Source of the DNA: CF-162 sp040882565
GTDB taxonomy: Bacteria; Chloroflexota; Dehalococcoidia; SM23-28-2; RBG-16-64-32
Length of the DNA stretch: 64,000 nucleotides
Direction of reading: 5' to 3'
Assembly: GCA_040882565.1 (NCBI GenBank)
Contig: JBBEAZ010000022.1
Span: 1-64,000 of the forward strand
Position 1 is the first letter of the stretch, and every line of letters begins with the position of its first letter. The notes below the pieces were generated by a model, which was not told where the DNA came from, searched no databases, and worked only from the letters and a program-made list of their open reading frames with translations. Positions 1 to 10,252 of this stretch are shown here, one piece after another. Position numbers and translations under genes: made by a program.

Positions 1-256
1 AGGCATTCTCGGTGTTGATGATCGGGATGCCACCGATGCCCATGTCGCGCAGGGCCACTTGGCCGCGGATCATCTCCTGGCCGGTGATCAGGCCGGCCGT
101 GGCGTTGCCGACGACCGCCACGTTGAGCTTCGACTTGTCCATTCCGGCCGAGTCGAGCGCGCCGTTGACGGCTTCGCGGGCCAGGTCCTTCATGCTGCGG
201 TCCAGGAACTTGCCGAAATTGGTCATCCCAGCGCCGATAATCGCGACTTCTCTCAT
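1..256 (-). CDS. Thiolase family protein, N-terminal fragment (runs off window)
   Basis: The minus-strand frame begins MREVAIIGAGMTNFGKF and reaches PIINTENA at the window edge. This is the N-terminal half-fold of the SCP-x/lipid-transfer type of thiolase (acetyl-CoA acetyltransferase-like). In this family the catalytic CxS segment follows directly after the NTENA motif, so the active-site cysteine lies just outside the window. A strong TAAGGAGG ribosome site (264-271) sits 7 nt before the ATG and fixes the start. Family members carry out thiolytic or biosynthetic C-C bond chemistry on acyl-CoAs; the exact substrate cannot be told from this part. Confidence 0.85.
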   Translation of the reverse strand, partial: MREVAIIGAGMTNFGKFLDRSMKDLAREAVNGALDSAGMDKSKLNVAVVGNATAGLITGQEMIRGQVALRDMGIGGIPIINTENA

Positions 257-415
257 GGCATCCCTCCTTAGGGGCAATTGCGTCTGCGTGGCCAAGTATA
301 CGGCATTAGATCAGGCCGGAGAGTGGGTGAGGAGCCCGCAAATGCTTCATGATCGGCCTCGCCAAATGATATACGGCTGATACGCGCGATCGACACCTGG
401 GGCCGAGGCTCTTCC

Positions 416-421
416 TATACT
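416..421 (+). promoter_or_regulatory. Putative -10 box (TATACT) for the cupin gene
   Basis: TATACT lies 46 nt before the cupin ATG at 468, which has its own GGAGGAG ribosome site. This leaves a short leader of about 40 nt. No good -35 box is visible. Confidence 0.35.
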
Positions 422-467
422 TGGCCTGTCTTTCTGATCCACTGAGCCAGACCGGAGGAGAAATGCT

Positions 468-821
468 ATGAGCACCGCGCAGAAGAAGTCCCTCGATGCC
501 CCTGACCAGGCGCTGAACATGGACCTTGGCAAGATCGACATCGTAGAGATCGCGGGCGCTGGTGTTGGCAGGGCGACCTTTCAACCTGGCTGGAAGTGGT
601 CTGAGCACGAGAAGCCTGTCGTCGGGGGCGGCGACTACTGTGACGTCCCGCACTTCGTCTATTTGGCCAAGGGCCAGCTCAAGGTTGTATTTGCGGACGG
701 AGCGGAGCTAGAACTGAAGGCAGGCGACGTCGCCACGCTACCGGCGGGCCATGACGGCTGGGTGGTTGGGAACGAGGAGGCAGTCATGCTCGATTTCGGC
801 GCTATCGCGAAGCCTTTCTAG
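468..821 (+). CDS. Small cupin-domain protein
   Basis: The 117-residue protein has a single cupin barrel. The end of cupin motif 1 reads YLAKGQLKVVFADGAELELK, and motif 2 lies around AGDVATLPAGHDGWVVGNEE. One histidine of the usual metal set is present in motif 2 (PAGHDGW) and another in motif 1 (PHFVYLAKG). A GGAGGAG ribosome site precedes the ATG by 7 nt. It stands alone between divergent neighbours. The family holds metal-binding isomerases, dioxygenases and small-ligand sensors; nothing here points to one substrate. Confidence 0.75.
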   Translation: MSTAQKKSLDAPDQALNMDLGKIDIVEIAGAGVGRATFQPGWKWSEHEKPVVGGGDYCDVPHFVYLAKGQLKVVFADGAELELKAGDVATLPAGHDGWVVGNEEAVMLDFGAIAKPF

Positions 822-834
822 CAATGGTTGAGTG

Positions 835-1488
835 TTAGGACGTCTGATCCGCGCTCGCCAGCGCCGCGTCGACCGCGTCTTGCATCTCTTCCCGGCTCAG
901 CTGACCGATTCCCGCGTTCTCGATCGGCGTGACGACGCCGTCCTGATCGATGATGTAGCTGGACGGCATGCGTAGCGCTCGATACTCATCGAACAAGGTG
1001 TCGTCCGGGTCGACCCCATTGACCGTGAATTCGACGCCGCGGCTGCCGTCGAAGCGCGGCAAGTCGCCGAGGAAGTCGCGCGCTCTATCCACAGACTCCT
1101 GACGATTGACAGATATGACAGCAAGGTCGTCGCCGTACTGGTCTGCGATGTACGCGAGGTCGGGTAACTCTTCCTGGCAGGGCGCGCACCAGGTCGCCCA
1201 GAAATTGATGTACACGACCTTGCCGCGGAAATCGCTGAGCCGGTGACGCTCGCCGTCGAAGTCCGAGATCTCGAAATTCGGCGCCAGTTCCCCGGCACGC
1301 GAACCCACCTCCAGGTCGCCGCGGCCATTCGCGGGCGGCGTGTCGAGAAGGGCGACGTTCTCGATCCCCTCGCCCCCGCTCTGGTTGCCAAGCACACCCC
1401 CCAACGCGAGCAGGCCGACCAGTACGCCGACGATCGCCACGAGGCCGCCCAGGGCAATCAGCCGCTGCTGGACGCTGCGCTGCTCCAT
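835..1488 (-). CDS. TlpA/ResA-like membrane-anchored thiol-disulfide oxidoreductase
   Basis: The 217-residue protein has one N-terminal membrane anchor (about residues 10-33). A thioredoxin fold follows with the active site WCAPC (C101, C104) after the typical segment VVYINFWAT. TlpA/ResA proteins act outside the cytoplasmic membrane, reducing cysteine pairs in apocytochrome c or other exported proteins. The ATG shares one base with the stop of the upstream ccdA gene, so the two are translationally coupled, and CcdA is the expected electron donor. Confidence 0.88.
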   Translation of the reverse strand: MEQRSVQQRLIALGGLVAIVGVLVGLLALGGVLGNQSGGEGIENVALLDTPPANGRGDLEVGSRAGELAPNFEISDFDGERHRLSDFRGKVVYINFWATWCAPCQEELPDLAYIADQYGDDLAVISVNRQESVDRARDFLGDLPRFDGSRGVEFTVNGVDPDDTLFDEYRALRMPSSYIIDQDGVVTPIENAGIGQLSREEMQDAVDAALASADQTS

Positions 1489-2306
1489 CAGTCGTCGAGG
1501 TTGGTCTCGAACTCGGACAGTTCCGTGAACGGCCAGAAGTTGAACGTCTCGTTTAGGTTGACGAGGCTGTCGGTGAAGATCAGGATGCCGATCACGATTA
1601 GCAGGGCGCCGCTAAGGTAGTTGACGACGCCCATGTAGCGCTTGGCGCGAATGTAGAATGGCTTAACGCTGTTGTATGCAAGCCCCAATGCCAGAAACGG
1701 CACCGACAGCCCCAGCGAGTACACCCCGAAGAGCAGCCCCGCCTGCAGCACGGTGCCACCGGACACCGCCAGTGCGAAGATCGCGCCCAGCGTCGGGCCG
1801 ATGCACGGGCTCCAGCCCGCCGAAAACGCCGATCCCACCACGAACGACCGTGCGTAGCCGACCTGCGCGCCACGGCCGACGTCCAGCCGCCGCTCTTGCT
1901 CCAGGAAGGGGATTGTGATCACGCCAGCCAGGTGCAGGCCCGTCACGATCAGCATCACCCCTGCGACTTTGAGGATCGTGTCCTCGTTGTCGCGGAAGAA
2001 GTAGCCGACGACACCAAGCGCGACACCAAAGAGGATGAAGATGAACGAGAACCCCGAGACGAACGCAACTGAATGCAAAAACGGCGAGGGCGTAGTAACC
2101 CGCGGCGACCCCGCGATCGCCACGCTGCCGCCACCGCCTCCGCCGCCACCAACTGTGACCGTCGTCGCGGCTCCTGCGCCCTCGAGCGTTGAGCCGGTCA
2201 GGTAGCCGAGGTATGCCGGCACGAGGGGCAGCACGCAGGGAGAGGCCACGGAAAGGAGGCCCGCCACGAAGGCAAGGATCAGGTTGACGCCGCCGACTTC
2301 AAGCAA
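1488..2306 (-). CDS. ccdA: CcdA-like cytochrome c biogenesis / thiol transporter
   Basis: This is a 272-residue polytopic membrane protein. It has the two CcdA/DsbD-family cysteine motifs, SVASPCVLPLVPAYLGYL (C24) and WSPCIGPTLGAI (C168), which pass electrons from cytosolic thioredoxin across the membrane. Between the first and second helices is an extra loop of about 40 residues with eight consecutive glycines. The glycine codons are mixed (GGT/GGC/GGA), so this is not a sequencing slip. The start is probably TTG at 2306, about 10 nt after an AGGAG. It is the first gene of a ccdA-tlpA operon. Confidence 0.88.
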   Translation of the reverse strand: MLEVGGVNLILAFVAGLLSVASPCVLPLVPAYLGYLTGSTLEGAGAATTVTVGGGGGGGGSVAIAGSPRVTTPSPFLHSVAFVSGFSFIFILFGVALGVVGYFFRDNEDTILKVAGVMLIVTGLHLAGVITIPFLEQERRLDVGRGAQVGYARSFVVGSAFSAGWSPCIGPTLGAIFALAVSGGTVLQAGLLFGVYSLGLSVPFLALGLAYNSVKPFYIRAKRYMGVVNYLSGALLIVIGILIFTDSLVNLNETFNFWPFTELSEFETNLDD

Positions 2307-2398
2307 ATGTAATGTGCTCCTGCACCCGATACGGGCGCATACCTATCATAGATTCGGTACTCGCAGGCGACAAACAGAGCGGAGCCGTGCGCCGCCTC

Positions 2399-2411
2399 GC
2401 TTGTTTGCCTG
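2399..2411. repeat. Dispersed 13-mer intergenic repeat, copy 1
   Basis: The 13 bases GCTTGTTTGCCTG are the exact reverse complement of 58692-58704. They lie in a CTTGTTTGCCTGTTTGC run just upstream of the acs promoter. Confidence 0.5.
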
Positions 2412-2424
2412 TTTGCTCACGTCC

Positions 2425-2430
2425 TATCAT
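2425..2430 (+). promoter_or_regulatory. Putative -10 box (TATCAT) for acs
   Basis: TATCAT lies 25 nt before the acs ATG, with an AAGGAGG ribosome site (2442-2448) in the leader. TTGTTT at 2401-2406 could serve as a weak -35 box with an 18-nt spacer. Confidence 0.4.
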
Positions 2431-2455
2431 GGCCCCGCTACAAGGAGGACGCTGA

Positions 2456-4198
<1,743 letters not shown>

Positions 4199-4199
4199 C

Positions 4200-5756
4200 A
4201 CGAGCAAGGCGACTTCCCTCCCACCCGAGGTCGTCCCGCTCGTCGACTCCCTCCTCGCCGGCGTCCGTGAAGCGCTCGGCGACAACCTACTCGGCGCCTA
4301 CCTCTGCGGCTCGCTCGCCCTCGGTGGCTACGACCCCGGATCCAGCGACGTCGACGTCCTCGTCGTCACCGAAACACCTCTCACGGACAACGAGATTTCG
4401 CGCCTCGCCGCGCTCCACAAGCGACTGCCACCGCCCGGCCACACCACCCGGGCAGAGTACGAGGCTTACTACGTCGACCGTGCCACGCTGCGCCGGTTCG
4501 CGCCGGGCCAGCGACACGTCAAGGTTGGTCCCGACGATCCGCTGGGTTGGACCGAACACCGACCCGCCTGGGTGCTCGAGCGATGGGTCGTCCGTGAACA
4601 CGGCGTCACACTGGCCGGCCCCGACCCGAGGACGATGATCGACCCGGTGACTCCCGACGACTTGCGTTGGGCGGCAATCGGTGAGATAACCGCGCGGCTC
4701 CGCAACTGGGACGAGGGATCGTGGCCAATCATCGACCTACACCACCTCGGCTCGCAGTCCTTCGAGGTCGAGACAGCCTGCCGCGCGCTCTACACCTTCG
4801 AGACCGGCGAGATGGTGACAAAAGCCGATGCAACTGCCTGGGCGCTGAAGTCGCTTCCCGGCGAATGGCACGAACTCATCCGCTGGTCACGCGCCGGACG
4901 CAAGCAGTTGACGCGAGACCCCGCAAGGGTGCCCGAGGTCCTCCAATTCTTACGATGGGCCGTGATTACCGGCGTGCTGCCTCGGGGTGCCCCTCCCGAT
5001 GTTGCCTTCCTCTTGGCTGCGCTCTTCGGGGGGGTCAGAGATGCGCTCGCCGACAACTTCGTCGGCCTGTACCTGGGTGGCTCGCTCGCCCTCGGCGGCT
5101 TCGACCCCGCGACCAGCGACGTGGACATCGTCATCGTGACCGAGCGTCCTGTCTCCGATGCGGAGTTTGCCGCGCTGGCGATGCTGCACACGCGTATCCC
5201 CCCACGAGGCAACGCATTCGGCCGCATCTATGAGGTGTCCTACGTCGACCGGGCTGCGCTGCAGCGGTTCGCCGACGGCGAACGCCGCCACCCAACGGTC
5301 GGCGCTGACTGGCCATTCACGCGGGCGGGGCATCCGGAGAACTTCATCATCGAGCGCTGGATCGTGCGTGAACACGGCATCACGGTGTATGGCCCAGAAC
5401 CCGAGACGCTGATCGACCCGATTACACCGGATGAACTTCGGGCAGCGGTTGTCGCACTGTTCCGTACCTGGCGCGCGGAGTGGTCCGAGAATCCACCGGA
5501 ATTGTTCGCCACGCGGCACTATCAGGCTTTCGCAGTTGAGACTGTCTGCCGGGCGCACTTCACCTTCCGGACGGGAGGCATCTCCACCAAAACGGAAGCT
5601 GCTCAATGGGCGCTAAGGGAACTACCGGAACCATGGCGGTCGCTGGTTGCCTGGTCGCGCGGCAACAGGACGGACGAGACTGCTGATCCCGCGAGGCTCC
5701 CCGATATCGGGAAGTTCATCCGCTGGGCGGCTGCCGAGGCCGGCTTGCGCGAGTGA
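4200..5756 (+). CDS. Tandem-fused nucleotidyltransferase (two AadA/DUF4111-like units)
   Basis: One frame encodes two complete copies of a nucleotidyltransferase with a helical C-terminal domain, about 257 residues apart. Copy 1 has CGSLALGGYDPGSSDVDVL with D50/D52; copy 2 has GGSLALGGFDPATSDVDIV with D307/D309. Both then repeat ERW(V/I)VREHG and VET(A/V)CRA blocks. The layout resembles aminoglycoside adenylyltransferases (AadA), but the substrate is unknown. There is no ATG, GTG or TTG before copy 1. ACG at 4200, 6 nt after GGAGG (4189-4193), is the only start that keeps copy 1 whole; the first ATG (4572) would delete its catalytic motif. The gene follows acsA closely. Confidence 0.72.
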   Translation, partial: TSKATSLPPEVVPLVDSLLAGVREALGDNLLGAYLCGSLALGGYDPGSSDVDVLVVTETPLTDNEISRLAALHKRLPPPGHTTRAEYEAYYVDRATLRRFAPGQRHVKVGPDDPLGWTEHRPAWVLERWVVREHGVTLAGPDPRTMIDPVTPDDLRWAAIGEITARLRNWDEGSWPIIDLHHLGSQSFEVETACRALYTFETGEMVTKADATAWALKSLPGEWHELIRWSRAGRKQLTRDPARVPEVLQFLRWAVITGVLPRGAPPDVAFLLAALFGGVRDALADNFVGLYLGGSLALGGFDPATSDVDIVIVTERPVSDAEFAALAMLHTRIPPRGNAFGRIYEVSYVDRAALQRFADGERRHPTVGADWPFTRAGHPENFIIERWIVREHGITVYGPEPETLIDPITPDELRAAVVALFRTWRAEWSENPPELFATRHYQAFAVETVCRAHFTFRTGGISTKTEAAQWALRELPEPWRSLVAWSRGNRTDETADPARLPDIGKFIRWAAAEAGLRE

Positions 5757-5772
5757 TACGATTCACCCGCTG

Positions 5773-6558
5773 ATGTCCGAGTTCAACGCCCTCATCCTCG
5801 AATACCACGCCCCGACGGCCATCGTCCGCCTGAATCGGGTCGACAAGCACAATGCGATCTCCCGCAAAATGGCAGAAGAGCTGGTCCGATGCCTGGATGC
5901 GCTGGATGCTGATCCGGACGTCCGCGTCATTGTCCTAACGGGCGCGGGGGACAAGGCCTTCTGCGCGGGCGCGGACATGGCCGAGGCAGCGCTCGGCCGT
6001 TACGAAGGCGCAGCTGCCGACGCTCCACCGATTGAAGGCGGCCGGGACTGGGCGGCGCAGGCGGCGGTGCGGCTGATGCGGACGAGCAAGCCGGTGATCG
6101 CTGCAGTGAACGGCTACGCATATGGAGGCGGGGCGATTTTCGCGGCGTGCTGCGACATCCGCGTCTGCGCCGACAGCTCGCGCTTCCGCTTCCTCGGCGC
6201 GACCTATGGGCTCGCCGTCGGCGCATCGGTGCTGCCGCGGATTGTCGGCGGGCCGGTCGCTAAGGAGCTTATCTTCACCGCTCGCACTGTCGACGCCGAC
6301 GAAGCACTGCGTATCGGCCTCGCGAACCGCGTGGTGCCGCTCGCGGACCTCGAGCGAGTTGTCCTGGAGATGGCAGAGCAGATCGCCGCCAATTCTCCTG
6401 CCGCGATTGCGGCGTCGAAGGAGATCATCGATATCGCGACGTCCACGAAGGACGCAGCCAAGCGGGAGGCGAAACACAACGCCGACCTGCGGCAGGGCGA
6501 CGATCATCGCGACCGCTTTCGCGCAGCCGCCGAGCGCGTCGTGCGGCCGAACGACTGA
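5773..6558 (+). CDS. Enoyl-CoA hydratase/isomerase family protein
   Basis: The 261-residue crotonase-fold protein starts MSEFNALILEYHAPTAIVRL. It carries the oxyanion-hole segments DKAFCAGADMAEAA and NGYAYGGGAIFAACCDIR. The second glutamate typical of true hydratases is replaced in a segment FRFLGATYGLAVGAS, so isomerase, lyase or hydrolase activity on another acyl-CoA is possible. The ATG at 5773 is chosen because it begins the conserved N-terminal strand; longer frames run into the previous gene. The DUF952 gene follows 1 nt after the stop. Confidence 0.8.
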   Translation: MSEFNALILEYHAPTAIVRLNRVDKHNAISRKMAEELVRCLDALDADPDVRVIVLTGAGDKAFCAGADMAEAALGRYEGAAADAPPIEGGRDWAAQAAVRLMRTSKPVIAAVNGYAYGGGAIFAACCDIRVCADSSRFRFLGATYGLAVGASVLPRIVGGPVAKELIFTARTVDADEALRIGLANRVVPLADLERVVLEMAEQIAANSPAAIAASKEIIDIATSTKDAAKREAKHNADLRQGDDHRDRFRAAAERVVRPND

Positions 6559-6559
6559 C

Positions 6560-6895
6560 GTGCCGAACATCACCTACCACGGCACGCCCAAGTCCCACTG
6601 GGATGCCCTCGATCCCGCCGAGCCGTACCTTCCGCGCGACTTCGACGGCGAAGGGTTCATCCATTGCACCGACGGGCGGGAAGCGGTCTCGATCATCCTG
6701 TCGCTGTACTGCAAGGACGAAGCGGGCGACTGGCTGGTTCTCAGAATCGACAAGGACCGCGTCACGTCGCCTGTTAAATACGAAGACCCGGCGGGCATCT
6801 TCCCGCACATCTACGGCCCTCTGAACCGCGACGCGATCGTCGACGTCCGGCCGATCGGGCGTGCTGTCGACGGCACGTTTCTCTTGCCGGACTAG
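6560..6895 (+). CDS. DUF952 family protein
   Basis: The 111-residue protein begins at GTG 6560, one base after the enoyl-CoA hydratase stop. It has the DUF952 hallmarks: an N-terminal ITYHGTPKSHW, then GEGFIHCTDGRE, and a C-terminal FPHIYGPLNRDAIVDV. DUF952 proteins are small relatives of the ADP-ribosyltransferase-like fold with no established reaction. The one-base spacing suggests co-transcription with the hydratase. Confidence 0.82.
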   Translation: MPNITYHGTPKSHWDALDPAEPYLPRDFDGEGFIHCTDGREAVSIILSLYCKDEAGDWLVLRIDKDRVTSPVKYEDPAGIFPHIYGPLNRDAIVDVRPIGRAVDGTFLLPD

Positions 6896-6904
6896 GCGAC
6901 GCGC

Positions 6905-8089
6905 CTACTTGCCGAAGGTCAGGCCGAGCACCCGCTGGCCCAGTGCCTTCGCGACGCGATTGGCGGCTGGCTCTTCGCTCCCGGCCAGGCGCTCCAGCTC
7001 GGCGATCGCTCGCCGCGTGTCGAGGTCGTCCGCCATGGCTTCGAGGAACGCGGCGCCGTAGCGCTCGATCTCAGCGTCGGTGGCCTCGCCTGCGTCGGCG
7101 ACGGCCTGGGTCAACCTCGCGGCCAATCCGTCCGTGTCGATGCCGGCGCTCATCGGGTGGTCCCACGCCTTGCGGTAGTGGTGCGACAGGAGGTGCAGGC
7201 GGAGTGCGTCTGCCGACACCACGTCCAGCAGGTCGCCGACGAACACCATGTTGCCGAGCGATTTGCTCATCTTGTGCTCGCCGCAGTAGACCATCGCCGC
7301 ATGCATCCAGTGGCGCACCCACTGCACGCCGGTGTACGTCTCGCTTTGCGCGATCTCGGCGTCGTGGTGGGGGAACACGAGGTCCTCGCCGCCGCCGTGG
7401 ACAGTGATCGTCTTGCCCAGGTACTTCATCGCCATCGCCGAGCACTCGATGTGCCAACCCGGCCGTCCCGGTCCCCACGGCGAATCCCAGGCCGGCTCGC
7501 CCAGTTTCTGCCCCTGCCAGAGCACAAAGTCCAGCGGGTCGCGTTTCAATGGGTCCGCCGGGAAGTTGCCGCGCTCGTTGGCGATCTGCAGCATCGAGTC
7601 GTACGAATGGCCGAACAAGCGCCCGAAATCAGGGTCCGACTTTACATCGAAGTAGACGCTCCCCTGGTTTTCGTACGCGTTCCCTTTGGCGACGAGGCCC
7701 CCGACGATCTCGATCATCTCCGGGATGTGCTCGGTCGCCCGCGGCGCGACGTCCGGATCGAGGTTGCCGAGACGGCGCATCGACTCGCGGAAGCTGGCGT
7801 ATTCGGTGTTGCCGAGCTCTTGCCAGTCGCGTCCGGTCTTGTGCGCACGCAGGAGGACGTCGTCGTCGATGTCGGTCACATTCTGGACGTAGGTGACCTC
7901 GCGGCCCAGGAACCGCAGGTAGCGCACCAGGACATCGAAGACGGCGTAGGTGAACGCGTGACCGAGGTGAGACGTGTCGTATGGCGTCACCCCGCACACG
8001 TACAGCCCAACGTCGGTCTCATCGAGCGGCTCGATGGCGTGCGTCTCGGTGTTGTAGAGATGCGGCCGCGCTGCGTTCACGTCGCGCAT
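6905..8089 (-). CDS. Cysteinyl-tRNA synthetase family ligase, short MshC-like form
   Basis: This 394-residue class I synthetase-fold protein carries the zinc-cysteine/HIGH region YVCGVTPYDTSHLGHAFTY, the zinc-site segment GWHIECSAM, GGGEDLVFPHH and KMSKS. It lacks the C-terminal anticodon-binding domain, since true CysRS are about 460 residues or longer. The N-terminal motif resembles MshC, which joins cysteine to glucosaminyl-inositol in mycothiol synthesis. The middle part (SAMAMKYLG, AEIAQSE) is more like CysRS. It could be a minimal CysRS or a ligase making another cysteine adduct. It is monocistronic and convergent with the DUF952 gene. Confidence 0.72.
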   Translation of the reverse strand: MRDVNAARPHLYNTETHAIEPLDETDVGLYVCGVTPYDTSHLGHAFTYAVFDVLVRYLRFLGREVTYVQNVTDIDDDVLLRAHKTGRDWQELGNTEYASFRESMRRLGNLDPDVAPRATEHIPEMIEIVGGLVAKGNAYENQGSVYFDVKSDPDFGRLFGHSYDSMLQIANERGNFPADPLKRDPLDFVLWQGQKLGEPAWDSPWGPGRPGWHIECSAMAMKYLGKTITVHGGGEDLVFPHHDAEIAQSETYTGVQWVRHWMHAAMVYCGEHKMSKSLGNMVFVGDLLDVVSADALRLHLLSHHYRKAWDHPMSAGIDTDGLAARLTQAVADAGEATDAEIERYGAAFLEAMADDLDTRRAIAELERLAGSEEPAANRVAKALGQRVLGLTFGK

Positions 8090-8212
8090 CGTAGCGCATC
8101 CGCGGGAGCGAGGCTATCTGCGCTCCGTCACACTACTCATACCCGCCACTGGATACTCGCGACCGCCGTTTGCTAAAGTCCTGACGGGGTACAAACGCCC
8201 AGGAGGCAACAG

Positions 8213-8638
8213 ATGACAGAAGTGCTCGGGATCAAGGCCGGCGATATCGCCACCTTCGAAAAGACCGTCACCGCCGAGGACATCCAGAAATTCGCCGAGG
8301 TAACCGGCGACATGAACCCGCTCCACAGCGATCCGGAATACGCAAAGAAGACCCGCTTCGGCGAGTGCATCGCTCACGGGATGCTGAGCGCCGGGTTCAT
8401 CTCGGCTGTGCTCGGCACGAAGCTGGCGCCGCACGCCTGCGCGGTTTACCTGAGCCAGACCCTCCGCTTCATGCGGCCAGTCAAAGTCGGCGACACGATC
8501 AAGGCCGTGGCCGAGGTGAAGAGTGTTGACGAGGAGAAGAACACGCTAACGCTGGAGACCGCGTGCCACAACCAGAACGGCGACGTGGTCGTCAAAGGCG
8601 AAGCCGTGATCCTTCTCGACCCGGTTACTGACACATGA
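8213..8638 (+). CDS. MaoC-like (R)-specific enoyl-CoA hydratase
   Basis: The 141-residue single-hotdog protein has the hydratase signature TGDMNPLHSDPEYAKKTRFGECIAHGML (active-site Asp and His). It ends LETACHNQNGDVVVKGEAVIL, as in PhaJ/MaoC hydratases that convert crotonyl-type enoyl-CoA to (R)-3-hydroxyacyl-CoA. An AGGAGG site precedes the ATG. Its stop overlaps the start of mch (ATGA), so the two are translated as a unit. That coupling suggests a role in the same CoA route, but the substrate is not shown by sequence. Confidence 0.85.
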   Translation: MTEVLGIKAGDIATFEKTVTAEDIQKFAEVTGDMNPLHSDPEYAKKTRFGECIAHGMLSAGFISAVLGTKLAPHACAVYLSQTLRFMRPVKVGDTIKAVAEVKSVDEEKNTLTLETACHNQNGDVVVKGEAVILLDPVTDT

Positions 8639-9714
8639 CCAAAGCAAAAACGACCGGCGGCAACTTCTTCCAGGACTTCAAGGTAGGCCGCGTCATCCGC
8701 CACGCCGTCCCGCGCACAATCTGGGACGGCGACATGGCGCTGTACATCGCCCTCTATGGCGACCGGCGCCCACTCCACTGCGCTCGCGACTTCGCCCAGT
8801 CACTTGGCTACGAGCGGGAGCCTGTGCACGACCTCCTCGTGTTTCACATGGTCTTCGGCCGTGCGGTCCCTGACGTCTCGCTGAACTCGCCCGCCAACCT
8901 CGGCTACGCCGACGTGCGCTTCTTGCGCCCGGTCTACACCGGGGACACGTTGCGAGCCGAGACGGAAGTCATCGGGCGGCGCGAGACCTCGCGGCCGGAC
9001 GTCGGCATCGTCTGGGTGCACACGAAGGGCTTCAACCAGCGCGGCGAGACGGTGCTCCAGTTCTACCGCTGGGCGATGGTCAACAAGCGCGATCCCGGAG
9101 GCACCACCACGGCGGATGACGCTCCGGAATTGCCGTCGCAGGTCCGCACAGAGGACCTCTACATACCGCCGGAGCTGGACCTTTCGAAGTTCGATCCCGT
9201 CGTGACCGGCTCGGACGCCTTCTGGGAGGACTACGAGCCCGGCGAGAAGATCATGCACCCTCAGGGGCTCACTCTCGAGGACGCCGAGCACCAGATGGCG
9301 ACGCGGCTCTACCAGAACAACGCCCGCGTCCACTTCAACGAAGTGTTGCAAAAGAAGTCGCGTCTCGGCACGCGGATCATCTACGGCGGGCACATCATCT
9401 CCACCTGCCATTCGATCGCTTACGACGGTCTCGAGAACGCGATCCGCGTCCTCGCCTTCAATGCCGGTGCACACGCCAACCCGACGGTCGCCGGCGACAC
9501 CCTATTCGCCTGGACCGAAGTCCTCGAGCGCATCGACTTAGGCCGCGACGATGCCGGCGCGCTCCGGTTGCGCCTCGTGGGCGTGAAGAACACCGACCCG
9601 CGCGAAGAGGCCGTCCCCCTCCGCGTCAAGGGCGACGACGGGCGGGAGACGTATCACCCCAACGTCGTCCTCGACCTTGACTACACTGTCCTGATGCCGA
9701 AAGGAAAGGGCTAA
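8635..9714 (+). CDS. mch: Mesaconyl-CoA hydratase (mesaconyl-C1-CoA hydratase / beta-methylmalyl-CoA dehydratase)
   Basis: The 359-residue double-hotdog protein is close in length and motifs to Chloroflexus Mch. It has an N-terminal NFFQDFKVGRVIRHAVPRT and a middle SLNSPANLGYADVRF. The C-terminal half carries EDAEHQMATRLYQNNARVHF and RIIYGGHIISTCHS, and the protein ends VLDLDYTVLMPKGKG. The known reaction interconverts mesaconyl-C1-CoA and beta-methylmalyl-CoA, the step next to malyl-CoA lyase. The mcl gene is only 4 kb away. It overlaps the MaoC gene by 4 nt. The match rests on recalled family sequence, not on a search. Confidence 0.85.
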   Translation: MTKAKTTGGNFFQDFKVGRVIRHAVPRTIWDGDMALYIALYGDRRPLHCARDFAQSLGYEREPVHDLLVFHMVFGRAVPDVSLNSPANLGYADVRFLRPVYTGDTLRAETEVIGRRETSRPDVGIVWVHTKGFNQRGETVLQFYRWAMVNKRDPGGTTTADDAPELPSQVRTEDLYIPPELDLSKFDPVVTGSDAFWEDYEPGEKIMHPQGLTLEDAEHQMATRLYQNNARVHFNEVLQKKSRLGTRIIYGGHIISTCHSIAYDGLENAIRVLAFNAGAHANPTVAGDTLFAWTEVLERIDLGRDDAGALRLRLVGVKNTDPREEAVPLRVKGDDGRETYHPNVVLDLDYTVLMPKGKG

Positions 9715-9715
9715 C

Positions 9716-10243
9716 GTGCTCAAAGGGAAAGCAATCACCCTTCGACCCATACAGGAAGACGACCTCCCGCACTTGTACGAGCACATCCTCGAGGTCGAGA
9801 ACCGGGGCGAATTCTACCCGGCGTCGATCCAGACGCTGGCCGAGTTGCGGAAGGAACTCAACAGCTCGGGCTTCTGGACACCGGAGTTCGGCATCCTACT
9901 GCTGATCGACAACGAAGGCGGCAAGGTCATCGGCCAGATCGTCTTCTTCAAGACCGTCCAGTACATGACCGAGCTTGAGATCGGCTACATCATGTACGAC
10001 ACATCAGCGCGCGCCCGCGGCGGGATGACGGAAGCAGTCAAGCTGCTGACGCGCTATCTCTTCGAGACCAAACAGTTCAACCGCATCCGGCTCTGCATCG
10101 CCACGGAGAACGGCCCGTCGCGCCGAGTCGCCGAGAAGAGCGGTTACAAGCACGAGGGCACGCAGCGCGGGGCCTGGTGGAACCGGGGCCGTTTCTACGA
10201 TATGGAGCTTTACGCGGTCACCCGCGAGGATGCCTCGAGTTAG
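9716..10243 (+). CDS. GNAT acetyltransferase, RimJ/RimL type
   Basis: The 175-residue protein starts at GTG 9716, one base after the mch stop. It begins LKGKAITLRPIQEDDLPHLYEHI and has the acetyl-CoA loop region GYIMYDTSARARGGMTEAVKLL. It ends with the RimJ/RimL-like segment RLCIATENGPSRRVAEKSGYKHEGTQR. Such enzymes N-acetylate proteins or small amines. Its place at the end of the MaoC-mch operon is probably incidental. Confidence 0.83.
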   Translation: MLKGKAITLRPIQEDDLPHLYEHILEVENRGEFYPASIQTLAELRKELNSSGFWTPEFGILLLIDNEGGKVIGQIVFFKTVQYMTELEIGYIMYDTSARARGGMTEAVKLLTRYLFETKQFNRIRLCIATENGPSRRVAEKSGYKHEGTQRGAWWNRGRFYDMELYAVTREDASS

Positions 10244-10252
10244 CCCCGCACG

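Noticed and set aside
2100..2160. Gly8 stretch in CcdA as a possible homopolymer error
   Set aside because: The codons are mixed GGT/GGC/GGA, so no single-base run exists and the frame stays sound.
7157..8176. 339-codon plus-strand ORF opposite the CysRS-like gene
   Set aside because: Shadow frame; the minus strand has clear synthetase motifs throughout.
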